Shown here piece after piece: positions 1-5,071 of a DNA stretch of 5,376 bases. Location of the stretch: contig QAMX01000002.1 of NCBI GenBank assembly GCA_003149835.1, forward strand, positions 14,868-20,243, in the 5' to 3' direction. Position 1 is the first letter of the stretch. Every line of letters begins with the position of its first letter. The translations under genes were made by a program, and so were the position numbers. Source of the stretch: Clostridiales bacterium (GTDB lineage Bacteria; Bacillota; Clostridia; Oscillospirales; QAMX01). The notes beneath the pieces were generated by a model. That model made no database searches and had not been told where the DNA came from. It saw nothing but the letters and a program-made list of their open reading frames with translations.

Positions 1-393
1 TTCGGCCGCTATGTCTGCCCCGACTGCGTGGACAAAGCCGCCGGAGAAGCCCCGGAGGCAAATCGGCGCTATTTTATCCCGTCGCCGCTGCTGATGGCCG
101 CCTATACCGGCTCGCCGCTGCTCGCGCCCTATCTCGGCGAGCTCGCCGGGCGTCTCCATCCGGAGAATGGCGGCAAAATCACCGGCTATGACCCGGGGCT
201 TTTGCTCTCGCTGCTCAAAAGCCGCTCTGAGCCGGCGGCGGAGCTGGAAAGGCTGCTGCTGGACCTGCGCGACGACGCGGGCGCGTGGTCTGAATACTAC
301 GTCGACCGCCGCCCCAGCGGGACGATGTACCGCCCGTGGGAAAGCGGCCTCAACTGCGAGGCGCTGCTGCTTTCGCCCGAAGCCTCCCGCTGA
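1..393 (+). CDS. 3' end of a gene, possibly a glycoside-hydrolase-like protein (partial)
   Basis: The reading frame is open from base 1 and stops with TGA at 391-393, giving 130 C-terminal residues; the start lies outside the window. A GTG at 28 is in frame, but nothing resembling a Shine-Dalgarno precedes it and the frame is open upstream, so it is most likely an internal valine. Visible features are a CPDC (Cys-x2-Cys) at about residues 6-9 of the fragment, a Leu-rich helical stretch, and a C-terminal segment AWSEYYVDRRPSGTMYRPWE followed by ESGLNCEALL. Aromatic and acidic segments of that kind, ending in an RPWES-like motif, occur at the C-terminus of some clostridial carbohydrate-active enzymes with alpha-helical barrels; I rely on memory for this, so the family call is weak. 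That the region is coding is well supported. It is the first gene of a same-strand run and ends 208 bases before the next start. Confidence 0.72.
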   Translation, partial: FGRYVCPDCVDKAAGEAPEANRRYFIPSPLLMAAYTGSPLLAPYLGELAGRLHPENGGKITGYDPGLLLSLLKSRSEPAAELERLLLDLRDDAGAWSEYYVDRRPSGTMYRPWESGLNCEALLLSPEASR

Positions 394-403
394 CAAAACA
401 AAC

Positions 404-421
404 GGGGCGTTTTGCCGCCCC
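404..421 (+). terminator. Short GC hairpin after the first gene (weak terminator candidate)
   Basis: GGGGCG (404-409) and CGCCCC (416-421) form a perfect 6-bp stem around a TTTTGC loop, starting 11 bases after the stop codon at 391-393. The position suits a transcription terminator, but no T run follows on the + strand. On the other strand the stem is followed by a T-rich stretch (complement of 393-402), yet no minus-strand gene is evident. The rest of the 394-601 gap shows no further gene or convincing promoter. Confidence 0.3.
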
Positions 422-586
422 TATGGCGACTCGCCGTATCCTTTCTATGCCCTTGACTGGGAAACGGGCCGGCGTGCGGACTCGTTTTGTTCTTCTTATA
501 GATCCCTTTTCGCCGGCAAAGCCGCCGGAAAACAAGATGACATTTCATTTTCAGACCTTTACAAGCGGTTCGCTTGATAAAAATGC

Positions 587-593
587 AAAGGAG
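587..593 (+). promoter_or_regulatory. Ribosome binding site of the S51 peptidase-like gene
   Basis: AAAGGAG lies 8 bases before the ATG at 602 and fixes that start. Confidence 0.85.
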
Positions 594-601
594 CGCTTTT
601 T

Positions 602-1288
602 ATGGGAAAAATTGTCGCCATCGGCGGCGGATTCGACAATGATTTTCTGGTTCGCCATATTCTGTCCCTGTGCAGCAAGAAAAAGCCGAACTTTCTGCAT
701 ATTCCCACCACCTGCTATGACAACCGCGGCACGGAACTGTATTCGCGGTTTTTCCGTTGGGGCTGCGAGGTGGATATGCTTTTTCTCACCCACGACTATG
801 TGACCGAGCAGATGACTGCGGAAAAAATCCGGCGGGCGGACATCATCAACGTCCCCGGCGGGAATCTCCGCTTTGCCTTGGAGGTTTGGAGGAAAACCCA
901 CGCCGACAAGTATCTGAAAGAAGCCTACGACGAGGGCAAAATCCTTTTCGGCGACTCTTCCGGCTCGATGTGCTGGTTTGCGGAGGGCTATGACGACTGC
1001 GGGCCCGAGGGCGAATTCATGTTTGTCGACTGCCTCGGACTGCTGCCCTACTGCAACTGCCCCCATTATGAAACCCGGGAGTGGCAGGGCTTCAACGAAG
1101 CCGTCAAGACGCGCACCCGCTCGGCGATCGCCTGCGAAAATCAGGCGGCGATCTGCTTTATCGACGATCAGCGCTATATCCTTCACTCCCCGAACCGGGT
1201 GGATTCGAGGTGCTGGCTCTTTGACGCCAGCGACCGCTTCAAGCGCATCGACCTGACCGCAAACCCCGATGTGCTTGCCGGCCTGTAA
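602..1288 (+). CDS. Peptidase E-like protein (family S51, class I glutamine-amidotransferase-like fold)
   Basis: This 228-residue protein has the length and motif order of the peptidase E / cyanophycinase family (S51), serine hydrolases with a glutamine-amidotransferase-like fold. Seen in the sequence: N-terminal beta strand KIVAIGGGFDND (residues 3-14); FLHIPTTCYDNRG (31-43); the conserved turn INVPGGN (82-88); the nucleophile elbow GDSSGS (117-122), where family alignment puts the nucleophile at Ser119; and CPHYE (153-157), giving a probable catalytic His155. The third residue is less clear: Asp131/Asp132 or Asp143. Classic PepE cleaves Asp-Xaa dipeptides in the cytoplasm, with an elbow reading GxSAGA; here it is SSGS, so specificity may differ and dipeptidase activity is an inference. 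No signal peptide or membrane segment is seen. The start is set by AAAGGAG 8 bases upstream. The next gene begins 88 bases downstream on the same strand, which is compatible with one operon. Confidence 0.88.
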   Translation: MGKIVAIGGGFDNDFLVRHILSLCSKKKPNFLHIPTTCYDNRGTELYSRFFRWGCEVDMLFLTHDYVTEQMTAEKIRRADIINVPGGNLRFALEVWRKTHADKYLKEAYDEGKILFGDSSGSMCWFAEGYDDCGPEGEFMFVDCLGLLPYCNCPHYETREWQGFNEAVKTRTRSAIACENQAAICFIDDQRYILHSPNRVDSRCWLFDASDRFKRIDLTANPDVLAGL

Positions 1289-1361
1289 GGGCGGGCTTTC
1301 AGAAAGGAATCTCCCGGGCAAACGGTTTTTTCTGTCTGCACAGGCGATTTCAATTCCGGAT

Positions 1362-1367
1362 AGGAGG
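1362..1367 (+). promoter_or_regulatory. Ribosome binding site that decides the start of the deacetylase-like gene
   Basis: AGGAGG ends 9 bases before the ATG at 1377. The frame is open further upstream, with a possible start at 1269 inside the preceding gene, but this perfect site argues for 1377. Confidence 0.88.
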
Positions 1368-1376
1368 CGTTTTTCA

Positions 1377-2216
1377 ATGCCGCGCGCCGTTTCACTGGTC
1401 TCTCTGGCGGATACCGTCTCAGAAAAAAGCTACCGCTTTTCCATCGACGACAACATCCGCTTTTTCCGCGACCTTGCGCTGTCCCGCCCCGCCTCGATTT
1501 TTGACAACGCCTATATGGCGCTGCTTTACCGGCTTCACGAGCGGTACGAAACGCGCTTTCAGCTGAATGTCTATTATGAAAGCGAGCGCTTTACGCTCGC
1601 GCAGATGCCGGATGTTTACCGGTCGGAGTGGCTTGCCAACGCCGGCTGGCTGCGGCTCTCGTTCCACGCGCGCGCCGACCGGCCGGCAGACCCTTATCAA
1701 AGCGCGGGCTATGCGCAGGTACGCGGCGACTGCGAGGCCGTTCACGCCGAGCTGCGGCGCTTTGCGGGCGAAGCGCTGATGAGCGGATTTACGACGCTCC
1801 ATTTCGTCACGGCGACGCGCGAGGGCTGCCGCGCGCTCGCCGACTGCGGCTACCGCGGCCTGATCGCGCTCTGCCGCACCTATGACGGCGCGCCGCGCCT
1901 CTCCTATTACCTCGACGCGGAGGCGACACAGTTTCTCGATCAAAACGGACTGGCGCGCGACCCCGAAACCGGCATGATCTTCGTGCGCAACGACCTCGTG
2001 CTCAACGCCCTCCCCGCCGAAGAGATCCGCCCGCGGCTCGACGCGCGGCTCAGCTCCGGCCGGCGCGCGGATTTTCTGGAAGTGATGATTCACGAGCAGT
2101 ATTTCTACCCCGATTACAGTCGCTGCCTTCCAGACTTTGCCGCGCGCATGGAGACGGCGATTCTCTGGCTGCGGGAAAACGGCTATCGTTCCGTATTTCT
2201 CGACGAGATTCTGTGA
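1377..2216 (+). CDS. Uncharacterised protein, polysaccharide-deacetylase-like (putative NodB-type barrel)
   Basis: 279 residues from the ATG chosen for its perfect AGGAGG; a longer in-frame reading from 1269 would overlap the previous gene and lacks such a site. No signal peptide is visible, so it is probably cytoplasmic. Features resembling carbohydrate esterase family 4 (NodB) enzymes: FSIDDN (residues 21-26), which could supply the paired Asp24/Asp25 of motif 1; a following segment typical of these barrels (HERYETRFQLNVYYES, 54-69); LSFHARAD (94-101), with His97 where motif 2 would fall; and VMIHEQYFYPDY (236-247), with His239 in the place of the C-terminal motif-5 histidine. Motif 2 reads His-x3-Asp rather than the usual His-x3-His, so metal binding and deacetylase activity are uncertain. 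I recall similar unnamed proteins in anaerobic Firmicutes. It lies between the S51 and UroD-like genes, suggesting a linked role. The gene call is secure; the function is tentative. Confidence 0.85.
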   Translation: MPRAVSLVSLADTVSEKSYRFSIDDNIRFFRDLALSRPASIFDNAYMALLYRLHERYETRFQLNVYYESERFTLAQMPDVYRSEWLANAGWLRLSFHARADRPADPYQSAGYAQVRGDCEAVHAELRRFAGEALMSGFTTLHFVTATREGCRALADCGYRGLIALCRTYDGAPRLSYYLDAEATQFLDQNGLARDPETGMIFVRNDLVLNALPAEEIRPRLDARLSSGRRADFLEVMIHEQYFYPDYSRCLPDFAARMETAILWLRENGYRSVFLDEIL

Positions 2217-2312
2217 CCGCCGGATTCCCGGTTTCGCGCTTGACGGGCCGCGCGCAGCGTCGGCTGAAATCTGCCGTTCTCATCCTGAAATCCGCCAAAT
2301 ACGCCGATTTTT

Positions 2313-2319
2313 AAGGAGG
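2313..2319 (+). promoter_or_regulatory. Ribosome binding site of the UroD-like gene
   Basis: AAGGAGG, a perfect anti-16S match, lies 8 bases before the ATG at 2328. The 111-base gap before the gene (2217-2327) holds no other recognisable element. Confidence 0.9.
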
Positions 2320-2327
2320 GTCAAACC

Positions 2328-3383
2328 ATGATCGGGATCTCCGATTTTGATGCGGTGTCGCGCCGCTATCTGGAATGCTGGAATCTGGAAAACCACGACG
2401 CCCCGCTCTTGCAGATCCGCGCGCGCAGAAAACCGGCCGCCCCGGAGCCGCCGTACCGGCGCTCTCTGCGCGAACGCTGGACGGATACGGAGTTTATCGT
2501 CAAGACCGCGCGGCAACGGATGGCCGACACCTATTACGGCGGCGTGTCCTTTCCCATGCTCTGGCCGAATTTAGGGCCGGATATTTTCGGGGCGATTCTC
2601 GGCTGCGAGCTGGTTTTCGGCGAGGACACCAGCTGGGCCGTCCACATTCCGGGCGCGCTGGAAGAGCTTCGCCTCCGCGCGCTTGATACGGCTAACGTCT
2701 GGTACCAGACAATCCTCGCCATGACGCGGGACATCCTCGACGACGCCGGCGGCGATTATCTCGTCGGCGTCACCGACCTTCACGGCGGCATGGACGGGCT
2801 CGTTTCCCTGCGCGGCCCGGAAGCGCTCTGTCTCGACCTCTATGAAAATCCCGACCTTGTCAAAAAGCTCAACTTTGAGAGCTTCGAGCTGTACCGGAGC
2901 GTTTACCGCCGCCTCGACGAAATGATCGGAGCGAAGCAGAAGGGCTCGACCAACTGGATGGGGGTCTATCATCCGCAGGGATGGTATGTGTCCTCATGCG
3001 ACCTTCTGGGGCTGATCTCCAACGACATGTACGGCGAATTTGTCGAGCCGGAGCTGCTGCTTGAAATCGAGCTGTATGGCAACAGCATCTTCCATCTCGA
3101 CGGCCCCGCAGCGCTCCGCCATCTCGATTCTCTGCTGCAAATCAAAGCGCTGAAAGGCATCCAGTGGGTCTACGGCGCCGGACAGCCGTCCGCCGCGCAC
3201 TGGCTCGGCGTCCTCCAAAAAATTCAGGCGGCGGGCAAGATGATCCATATCGAGGTGCGGCACGGCGATCTTCCCGCGCTCAAAGAGCACTTGAAGCCCG
3301 AGGGGCTGATTCTGAATACCGGCGCCCGCAGCGTCGAGGAGGCCAGGGAGATCGAGGCGTATGTGGCCGGCTGGAAGCGGTAA
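2328..3383 (+). CDS. Uroporphyrinogen decarboxylase-fold (URO-D family) protein, probably not HemE
   Basis: A 351-residue protein matching the URO-D superfamily, which includes heme-pathway HemE and methyltransferases such as MtaA/MtbA that move methyl groups between corrinoid proteins and coenzyme M. Supporting features: TDLHGGMDGLVSLRG (residues 149-163); LYENPDLVKKL (171-181); SSCDLLGLIS (222-231) followed by FVEPELL (238-244); FHLDGP (255-260) with HLDSLL (265-270), equivalent to the conserved His-containing strand; and the C-terminal strand GLILNTGARSVEEAREI (326-342), characteristic of the family. The N-terminal arginine-rich substrate loop of true HemE (RQAGRY-like) is absent, as is an obvious MtaA-type HxC...C zinc site, so neither porphyrin decarboxylation nor CoM methylation is likely. 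Related proteins are common in clostridial sugar-use or methyl-transfer loci, sometimes labelled as trimethylamine corrinoid protein 2-like; its substrate is unknown. Start and frame are secure. Confidence 0.87.
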   Translation: MIGISDFDAVSRRYLECWNLENHDAPLLQIRARRKPAAPEPPYRRSLRERWTDTEFIVKTARQRMADTYYGGVSFPMLWPNLGPDIFGAILGCELVFGEDTSWAVHIPGALEELRLRALDTANVWYQTILAMTRDILDDAGGDYLVGVTDLHGGMDGLVSLRGPEALCLDLYENPDLVKKLNFESFELYRSVYRRLDEMIGAKQKGSTNWMGVYHPQGWYVSSCDLLGLISNDMYGEFVEPELLLEIELYGNSIFHLDGPAALRHLDSLLQIKALKGIQWVYGAGQPSAAHWLGVLQKIQAAGKMIHIEVRHGDLPALKEHLKPEGLILNTGARSVEEAREIEAYVAGWKR

Positions 3384-3386
3384 AGA

Positions 3387-3430
3387 GCCGGTTCTGCCGC
3401 GCCGCTGGCGAAACCGGCCGGTTCCAACCG
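3387..3430 (+). repeat. Nested inverted repeats built on CGGTT/AACCG, just after the UroD-like stop
   Basis: Starting 4 bases past the TAA, GCCGGTT (3387-3393) pairs with AACCGGC (3412-3418), enclosing a smaller CGCC-GCT-GGCG stem (3400-3410). The right arm is itself part of the 12-base palindrome AACCGGCCGGTT (3412-3423), and CGGTT (3419-3423) can pair with AACCG (3426-3430). These pairings exclude one another, so the RNA could switch between hairpins. No T run follows, so simple intrinsic termination is not supported. Confidence 0.6.
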
Positions 3431-3440
3431 CGTTGCGCCG

Positions 3441-3472
3441 GGCTTTTACCAAAAGCCGCCGCCTGCGGCGGC
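3441..3472 (+). repeat. Two overlapping perfect hairpins in the gap upstream of cinA
   Basis: GGCTTTT (3441-3447) pairs with AAAAGCC (3451-3457) across ACC, and GCCGCCG (3455-3461) pairs with CGGCGGC (3466-3472) across a CCTG tetraloop. The two stems share GCC at 3455-3457, so they compete. The second is very stable but lacks a downstream T run. They could act as a transcript 3'-end stabiliser, an inefficient terminator or a protein target; none of these is demonstrated. The remaining 3473-3552 has no clear promoter. Confidence 0.6.
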
Positions 3473-3552
3473 CTCTGCGGATTTCCCGATTCCACCCGCT
3501 TCTCCGCATGGAGAGCCTATCTTATTGCATCAAGAAAGCTGTGTGATTTTCC

Positions 3553-4806
3553 ATGTCCGCTGAAATCATCTCCGTCGGCACCGAGCTGCTGCTCGGCGAG
3601 ATCGCCAACACCGACGCGCAGGATATCTCCGAATGCCTCGCCGAGCTGGGGCTCGACCTCTATTACCACACCGTCGTCGGCGACAACCCGCAGAGGCTCC
3701 GCGACGTGCTGCGCCTCGCCAAGTCGCGCTCCGACCTGATCATCACCACCGGCGGCCTCGGGCCGACCTACGACGACCTGACCAAGGAGGTCATCTGCGA
3801 AACGCTCGGCCTGCCGCTGGAGCTGCACGAGCCGTCGCTCGAACGGATGCGCGGCTTTTTCGCCGATCTGGGGCGGGAAATGACCGAAAACAACGTCAAG
3901 CAGGCGTATCTGCCGCGCGGCTGTACGGTGTTTGACAACGACTGGGGCACGGCGCCGGGCTGCGCCGCCGAGGCCGGCGGCGTCACCGTCGTCATGCTGC
4001 CCGGGCCGCCGCGCGAGTGCCGGCCGATGATGAAAGAGCGCGCGATGCCTTTTCTGCGCGCGCGTTCCAAAAAGACCATCGTCTCCTCGGAGGTGCGCAT
4101 TTTCGGCATGGGCGAGTCGGCGGTCGAGGCGCTGCTGCGCGAAAAGATGGAGCACGCGCTCAACCCGACCATCGCGCCCTACTGCAAGGACGGCGAGGTC
4201 ATGCTGCGCGTGACCGCTTCCGCGCCCGACGAGGCGGCGGCGCGCGCCATGCTGCCGCCGGTCGTCGAAGAGCTGAAAGACGCGCTCGGCGACATCGTCT
4301 ACGGCGTGGACGTCGGTTCGCTCGAAGAGAGCGTCGTCGCGCTGCTCGCCGAACGCGGGCTGACGCTGGCGTGCGCCGAATCGTGTACGGGCGGGCTGGT
4401 CGCCAAGCGGATCACCGACGTCGCGGGCAGCTCGGCGGTGTTTTTAGGCGGCGTCGTCAGCTATGCAAACAGCGTCAAGCAGGGCGTTCTCGGCGTGCCC
4501 GCGCGGCTGCTGCGCGAATACGGCGCGGTGAGCCGGCCCGTCGCGGCCTATATGGCGCGCAACGCCGCGAGAATCACGGGCGCGGACGTCGCCGTGGCGC
4601 TGACCGGCATCGCCGGCCCCTCCGGCGGCAGCGAGGAAAAGCCGGTCGGCCTCGTCTACGCCGGTTTGACCCTGCGCGGCGCGACCTATGTCAAAGAGCT
4701 GCGCCTCGGCGGCCGCACCCGCGACCGCGCCTATATCCGCAGCCTCGCCGCCGGCCACGCGCTCGACATGGCGCGCCGCGCCGTGCTCGGCCTCGCCAAC
4801 CGTTAA
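3553..4806 (+). CDS. cinA: CinA: competence/damage-inducible protein A, NMN amidohydrolase
   Basis: A complete two-domain CinA of 417 residues, the usual length in Firmicutes. The N-terminal MoCF (MoaB/MogA-like, COG1058) domain spans about residues 4-170, with EIISVGTELLLGEIANTD (4-21), the nucleotide-binding loop TTGGLGPTYDDLTKE (65-79), ENNVKQAYLPRG (112-123) and MLPGPPRE (148-155). The middle linker is about 171-255. The C-terminal amidohydrolase (PncC-type) domain is about 256-417, with AESCTGG (275-281; nucleophile Ser277), GGVVSYAN (299-306) and ALTGIAGPSGG (349-359). PncC-type domains convert NMN to NaMN plus ammonia in the pyridine nucleotide cycle; the COG1058 domain has ADP-ribose pyrophosphatase activity in studied homologues. 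The protein should be cytosolic. There is no good Shine-Dalgarno: AAGAAAG at 3532-3538 is 14 bases from the ATG, which is unlike the neighbouring genes. The start fits the family N-terminus. Codon third positions look more G/C-biased than in 602-1288. The usual Firmicutes neighbours pgsA and recA are not in view. Confidence 0.97.
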   Translation: MSAEIISVGTELLLGEIANTDAQDISECLAELGLDLYYHTVVGDNPQRLRDVLRLAKSRSDLIITTGGLGPTYDDLTKEVICETLGLPLELHEPSLERMRGFFADLGREMTENNVKQAYLPRGCTVFDNDWGTAPGCAAEAGGVTVVMLPGPPRECRPMMKERAMPFLRARSKKTIVSSEVRIFGMGESAVEALLREKMEHALNPTIAPYCKDGEVMLRVTASAPDEAAARAMLPPVVEELKDALGDIVYGVDVGSLEESVVALLAERGLTLACAESCTGGLVAKRITDVAGSSAVFLGGVVSYANSVKQGVLGVPARLLREYGAVSRPVAAYMARNAARITGADVAVALTGIAGPSGGSEEKPVGLVYAGLTLRGATYVKELRLGGRTRDRAYIRSLAAGHALDMARRAVLGLANR

Positions 4807-4834
4807 CGCGGCAGGCACCGCGCGGGGAGAATAT

Positions 4835-4913
4835 CGTTTATACAGGGGCGTTTTTCACAGCGCTCCGAGCGGGCGGGCTCTGTCGGACAGCGCCCGCCCG
4901 CCGCTTATACAGG
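4835..4913. repeat. 12-base direct repeat flanking the cinA hairpin
   Basis: CGTTTATACAGG (4835-4846) and CGCTTATACAGG (4902-4913) differ at one base and bracket the GC hairpin. The second copy begins directly after the stem. Chance, a paired protein site, or the scar of a small inserted element are all possible. Confidence 0.5.
4869..4901 (+). terminator. Strong GC hairpin downstream of cinA, probable transcript end
   Basis: GCGGGCGGGC (4869-4878) pairs perfectly with GCCCGCCCGC (4892-4901). After one mismatch, CTGT (4880-4883) and ACAG (4887-4890) add four pairs around a CGG loop. It lies 62 bases after the cinA stop. Only a weak T-containing sequence follows, so it may stop transcription inefficiently or protect the 3' end. 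Confidence 0.5.
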
Positions 4914-4925
4914 CTTTCTGCGCCG

Positions 4926-4956
4926 GAACGCGGAAGCGCCTTCTCTTTTCTTTTTC
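4926..4956 (+). terminator. Second, weaker terminator candidate with pyrimidine tract
   Basis: GAACGC (4926-4931) can pair with GCG (4936-4938) and TTC (4941-4943), with CC bulged, around a GGAA (GNRA-type) loop. A pyrimidine-rich run, TCTTTTCTTTTTC (4944-4956), follows. The short bulged stem and C-interrupted T tract make this a modest candidate, perhaps acting together with the upstream GC hairpin. Confidence 0.33.
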
Positions 4957-4970
4957 GACACAATTCGACA
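4954..4970 (+). promoter_or_regulatory. Two TTCGACA boxes, 10 bases apart (candidate operator/activator site)
   Basis: TTCGACA occurs at 4954-4960 and again at 4964-4970, one helical turn apart, ending 21 bases before the TATAAT box. The second copy overlaps where a -35 element would be expected, though no standard TTGACA lies at 17-base spacing. A tandem, in-phase arrangement is typical of regulator sites, but no regulator is identified. Confidence 0.4.
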
Positions 4971-4991
4971 AATCAAGGGAAAATTCCGAGA

Positions 4992-4997
4992 TATAAT
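4992..4997 (+). promoter_or_regulatory. Probable -10 box of the ABC exporter promoter
   Basis: A perfect TATAAT sits in the only A/T-rich stretch of the window (4970-5013), 74 bases before the ABC gene. The -35 is poor: TCGACA (4965-4970) matches TTGACA in five of six bases but at 21-base spacing. Transcription would begin near 5004, giving a leader of about 67 bases. An activator-dependent promoter would fit these features. Confidence 0.55.
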
Positions 4998-5012
4998 AAA
5001 ATTGTAAAAATT

Positions 5013-5034
5013 TGCGCGCGGGAGCCCGCGCGCA
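5013..5034 (+). promoter_or_regulatory. Leader hairpin in the 5' UTR of the ABC exporter gene
   Basis: TGCGCGCGGG (5013-5022) pairs with CCCGCGCGCA (5025-5034); allowing a GAGC loop, nine pairs form. It would begin about 10 bases after the predicted transcript start and end 22 bases before the ribosome binding site. It could stabilise the mRNA or affect early elongation. On the opposite strand the stem is followed by AAATTTTT, so it could also terminate a minus-strand transcript, though no minus-strand gene is seen here. Confidence 0.5.
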
Positions 5035-5056
5035 GGCATAAAGAAGCGGCGAACAG

Positions 5057-5065
5057 AAAGGGAGG
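5057..5065 (+). promoter_or_regulatory. Ribosome binding site of the ABC exporter gene
   Basis: AAAGGGAGG, with the GGAGG core at 5061-5065, lies 6 bases before the ATG at 5072 and fixes the start. Confidence 0.85.
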
Positions 5066-5071
5066 TCCCGA

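Noticed and set aside
28..30. GTG as the start of the first gene
   Set aside because: The frame is open to base 1 with protein-like sequence and no Shine-Dalgarno precedes the GTG.
551..1321. A 256-residue open frame on the minus strand covering the whole S51 gene
   Set aside because: It mirrors a well-supported gene, has Val/Ala/Gly-rich low-information sequence, and no recognisable motifs. Long antisense frames are expected in GC-rich DNA.
1326..1331. T6 run in the gap between the S51 and deacetylase-like genes as an intrinsic terminator
   Set aside because: No stable stem precedes it; only a 3-bp pairing is possible.
1269..1376. N-terminal extension of the deacetylase-like gene from an upstream start
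   Set aside because: It would overlap the preceding gene, has no ribosome binding site of matching quality, and its residues look unlike the rest; AGGAGG before 1377 decides the start.
1419..2093. A 224-residue minus-strand open frame opposite the deacetylase-like gene
   Set aside because: Antisense shadow with Ala/Val/Arg-rich composition and no family resemblance.
3517..4155. Minus-strand open frame opposite the 5' half of cinA
   Set aside because: Antisense shadow of the conserved MoCF domain with no motifs of its own.
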